Assembly (NCBI RefSeq): GCF_013874595.1
Contig: NZ_CP059431.1
Coordinates: 1,054,001 to 1,118,000 of the forward strand
Reading direction: 5' to 3'
DNA: 64,000 bases
DNA from: Flavobacterium sp. xlx-214
GTDB lineage: Bacteria; Bacteroidota; Bacteroidia; Flavobacteriales; Flavobacteriaceae
Shown here: positions 62,277 to 64,000 of the stretch, piece by piece
Layout of the letters: every line of letters starts with the position of its first letter
Numbering within the stretch: position 1 is the stretch's first letter
Notes under the pieces: model-generated
Seen by the model: the letters and a program-made list of their open reading frames with translations, nothing else
What the model was told of the DNA's origin: nothing
Databases searched by the model: none
Translations under genes and position numbers: made by a program

Positions 62277-64000
62277 ATTGCTTAATAAACTTATGAGATG
62301 AAGAGTTACTTCCGTTAGTAATCTTTAAAATATAGGTTCCTGTAGCAAGTTGATCAATAGAAATTTGCGTATTTACATCTGTTGCTTTTTCTAAAGTATG
62401 TGTAAGTATCAATCTTCCATTTAAATCAAAAACATCAAATTGCGTTGTATTATTTTCCTCTGTAGAGAAACTTACATTTAAAATGTCTTTAGCAGGATTT
62501 GGGTACATTTTAAAATGATTTACTTTTAAATCATCCACGCTTGCTGTAGGATCCCAAATAATCAACTTTTTAGAAACAGTATAAAAAATATTTCCAACAG
62601 CTTCAATTTTAATTCTACCTTCATATGTATTTGGAATAGTAGTAGGTATTGTTACAGTTGTTGATCCGTTATTGGGTACATTTGCTGCAAGCATAGTATA
62701 CGTTAATCCATTATCTATTGATACCAATATATTTACATTAGCTGTGTTGATATTATTTGCAGTGGTACCTGCTACATTCCAAGTAATATTTTTAGTCGTA
62801 CCTGTGTTCCAAATTGGTTCTTTTGTACTAGGATTGTTATCTGGATAGGTAATTAAGAACGGTCCTGTATTAGCTGCTGTAATGGTTACTGGTTGTGTGT
62901 AAACAACACGTGCTCCTAAAGCATTGTTGTCTCGCACAGTAGCAACAAAACTATAGCTACGCCCAACACTTGCTAAACGTTCCCATTTACTACCTACAAT
63001 ACCATCAGGATTAGATGAGCCATCTAAAACAATATCCTCTGCAGGAAAAGAACGGTAATTATTGGTAGTTGGTTGCATAGATCTAAATGCAGGACCTGTT
63101 GTTGCAGTTGCTACCGGTGGTTGTGTGGTTATTTGCGTGTTTATTTGCTCAAATGTATAGGTTAATTGATCTCCATCAGCATCAGTTGCCAAAGCATTTA
63201 AAATAAAAGGAGTTCCATAAGGTATGGTTTTAGATTGTAGATTTGTAACTATTGGTGCAGAGTTAGTAACTGTAGTTTGCTGCGCACAAGTAGCCTTTGC
63301 TAGAAATGCTTGTATTTCTTTAATACTAACATAATGATAATAAGCATCTACATTATTTTGTACGTTACTTGGGCAAATACCTGCATAAGACATAATGGTG
63401 CTTCCGCTACCTACTTCCATTGCCGTAGATGAGTTACGATTAAACTGACAAGAATTGTTAAATGTATGATTTGCACCAAACTGATGTCCCATTTCATGTG
63501 CTACGTAATCTACGTCATAAGCATCGCCTACAGGAAATGAAGAACCTGTGATACCTGATGCTTTAGACCAAGTACTACAAACAGAACCTAAACTAGCTAA
63601 ACCGCCACCACCTGTGCTAAATGTGTGTCCAATGTCATAATTTGATGTACCAATGATATTATCAATTACTGTTTGACTTTGGTCTATTAAAACACCCGCA
63701 TCATCATTATTAAAATTATCCGATGTTACAAAAATGATACTTTTATTGTTCGCAATTAAGCTCAAATGCACATTCATTTCTCTTTCAAAAATCTGATTTA
63801 ATCGCGTTAAAGTCACATTCATGGCAGCTAATACAATTTCTTTCTTTTGATCTAACGTAGTATTAGGCGTACCTGCTGGGGCTCTGTTAATATGAAACTG
63901 TGCATATTCAATGGTACAAGCCAAAGCTAAACGATATGTCCTACGTTTGTTGTCCATGCTAAAAGTTTGGATAGGGACTGTATTTGTTTCTGCTTCATCA
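62275..64000 (-). CDS. reprolysin-like zinc metalloprotease with T9SS sorting domain (5' truncated by window edge)
   Basis: At least 574 residues; the frame is still open at 64000, so the signal peptide and pro-region lie outside. The zinc motif H-E-M-G-H-Q-F-G-A-N-H (63466-63498) with a downstream I-M-S-Y-A Met-turn marks it as a metzincin (M12B/reprolysin-like). A beta-sandwich region follows, with a fibronectin-like part. The C-terminal domain N-H-F-K-M-Y-P-N-P-A-K-D...I-L-K-I-T-N-G...K-F-I-K-Q is a type-A T9SS sorting signal, so it is exported to the cell surface. Its 3' neighbour is the convergent OlsF-like gene. Confidence 0.93.
   Translation of the reverse strand, partial: DEAETNTVPIQTFSMDNKRRTYRLALACTIEYAQFHINRAPAGTPNTTLDQKKEIVLAAMNVTLTRLNQIFEREMNVHLSLIANNKSIIFVTSDNFNNDDAGVLIDQSQTVIDNIIGTSNYDIGHTFSTGGGGLASLGSVCSTWSKASGITGSSFPVGDAYDVDYVAHEMGHQFGANHTFNNSCQFNRNSSTAMEVGSGSTIMSYAGICPSNVQNNVDAYYHYVSIKEIQAFLAKATCAQQTTVTNSAPIVTNLQSKTIPYGTPFILNALATDADGDQLTYTFEQINTQITTQPPVATATTGPAFRSMQPTTNNYRSFPAEDIVLDGSSNPDGIVGSKWERLASVGRSYSFVATVRDNNALGARVVYTQPVTITAANTGPFLITYPDNNPSTKEPIWNTGTTKNITWNVAGTTANNINTANVNILVSIDNGLTYTMLAANVPNNGSTTVTIPTTIPNTYEGRIKIEAVGNIFYTVSKKLIIWDPTASVDDLKVNHFKMYPNPAKDILNVSFSTEENNTTQFDVFDLNGRLILTHTLEKATDVNTQISIDQLATGTYILKITNGSNSSSHKFIKQ

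Overview
The window looks like chromosomal DNA of a Flavobacteriaceae-type Bacteroidota (Flavobacterium/Myroides-like). The evidence is a low-GC, A+T-rich sequence, many short lipoproteins, promoters of the TTG-N17-23-TAnnTTTG type with few Shine-Dalgarno sites, the gliding lipoprotein gene gldH, a secreted metalloprotease with a type IX secretion (T9SS) sorting tail, DUF4270 and RicT-like proteins, an OlsF-like lipid synthase, and an atpD-atpC pair separate from the other ATP synthase genes. No phage, conjugative element, CRISPR array or large genomic island is visible. Most genes are core housekeeping or flavobacterial genes of unknown function.

Layout. 1-280: 5S rRNA with its terminator, the tail of an rRNA operon. 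400-5,600: small accessory genes (DUF808 membrane protein, GNAT, DUF4256, MepB, lipoprotein, GreA/GreB-like factor). 5,700-9,000: a frameshifted secreted-protein gene, a zinc-ribbon membrane protein, a Crp/Fnr regulator, a DinB-like protein and a decayed lipoprotein/AraC remnant. 9,000-13,400: RicT, GldH, penicillin-binding protein 1A. 14,200-18,600: 3-oxoacid CoA-transferase A/B, AI-2E-type permease, RlmI-like methyltransferase overlapping a Qnr-like pentapeptide protein. 18,600-27,100: lipoproteins, GNATs, CAT-like acetyltransferase with a HAD phosphatase, amino-acid permease, DUF2891. 27,140-27,720: a short repeat-bounded GIY-YIG element followed by an internally deleted copy of itself. 27,700-37,900: metG, a His-rich lipoprotein, a 1133-residue outer-membrane protein, a 21-bp tandem array and an AlbA_2/Schlafen-type gene. 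37,800-43,000: aspartate kinase, fructose-bisphosphatase, TerB-like, dCMP-deaminase-like and S41 protease genes. 43,000-52,200: atpD-atpC, glmS, DUF4270, a short glycogen-synthase-like gene, divergent from panC-panD and a UPF0104 flippase-like protein. 52,200-62,300: radA, DUF4139 protein with a TonB-plug-like insert, MscS channel, OmpA lipoprotein, exonuclease III, OlsF-like acyltransferase. 62,275-64,000: 3' part of a T9SS-exported metalloprotease, open at the window edge.

How the genes connect. Envelope biology dominates: peptidoglycan synthesis (PBP1A, GlmS for UDP-GlcNAc), gliding/T9SS (GldH, T9SS cargo), aminolipids (OlsF-like), OmpA and beta-barrel proteins, and about ten lipoproteins. 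Coenzyme A supply (panC/panD), energy (atpDC), gluconeogenesis (fbp) and amino-acid synthesis (aspartate kinase) are represented. Nearly every convergent gene pair shares a strong bidirectional hairpin terminator, several of which overlap the stop codons.

The most noteworthy item is the GIY-YIG element at 27.15-27.72 kb: the nuclease gene lies between terminal-inverted-repeat-like ends and has a MITE-like 150-bp derivative next to it. Next are the 21-bp dyad array upstream of the AlbA_2 gene, the TonB-plug-like segment inside a DUF4139 protein, and the lipoprotein with two HGQPGHRCDI motifs.
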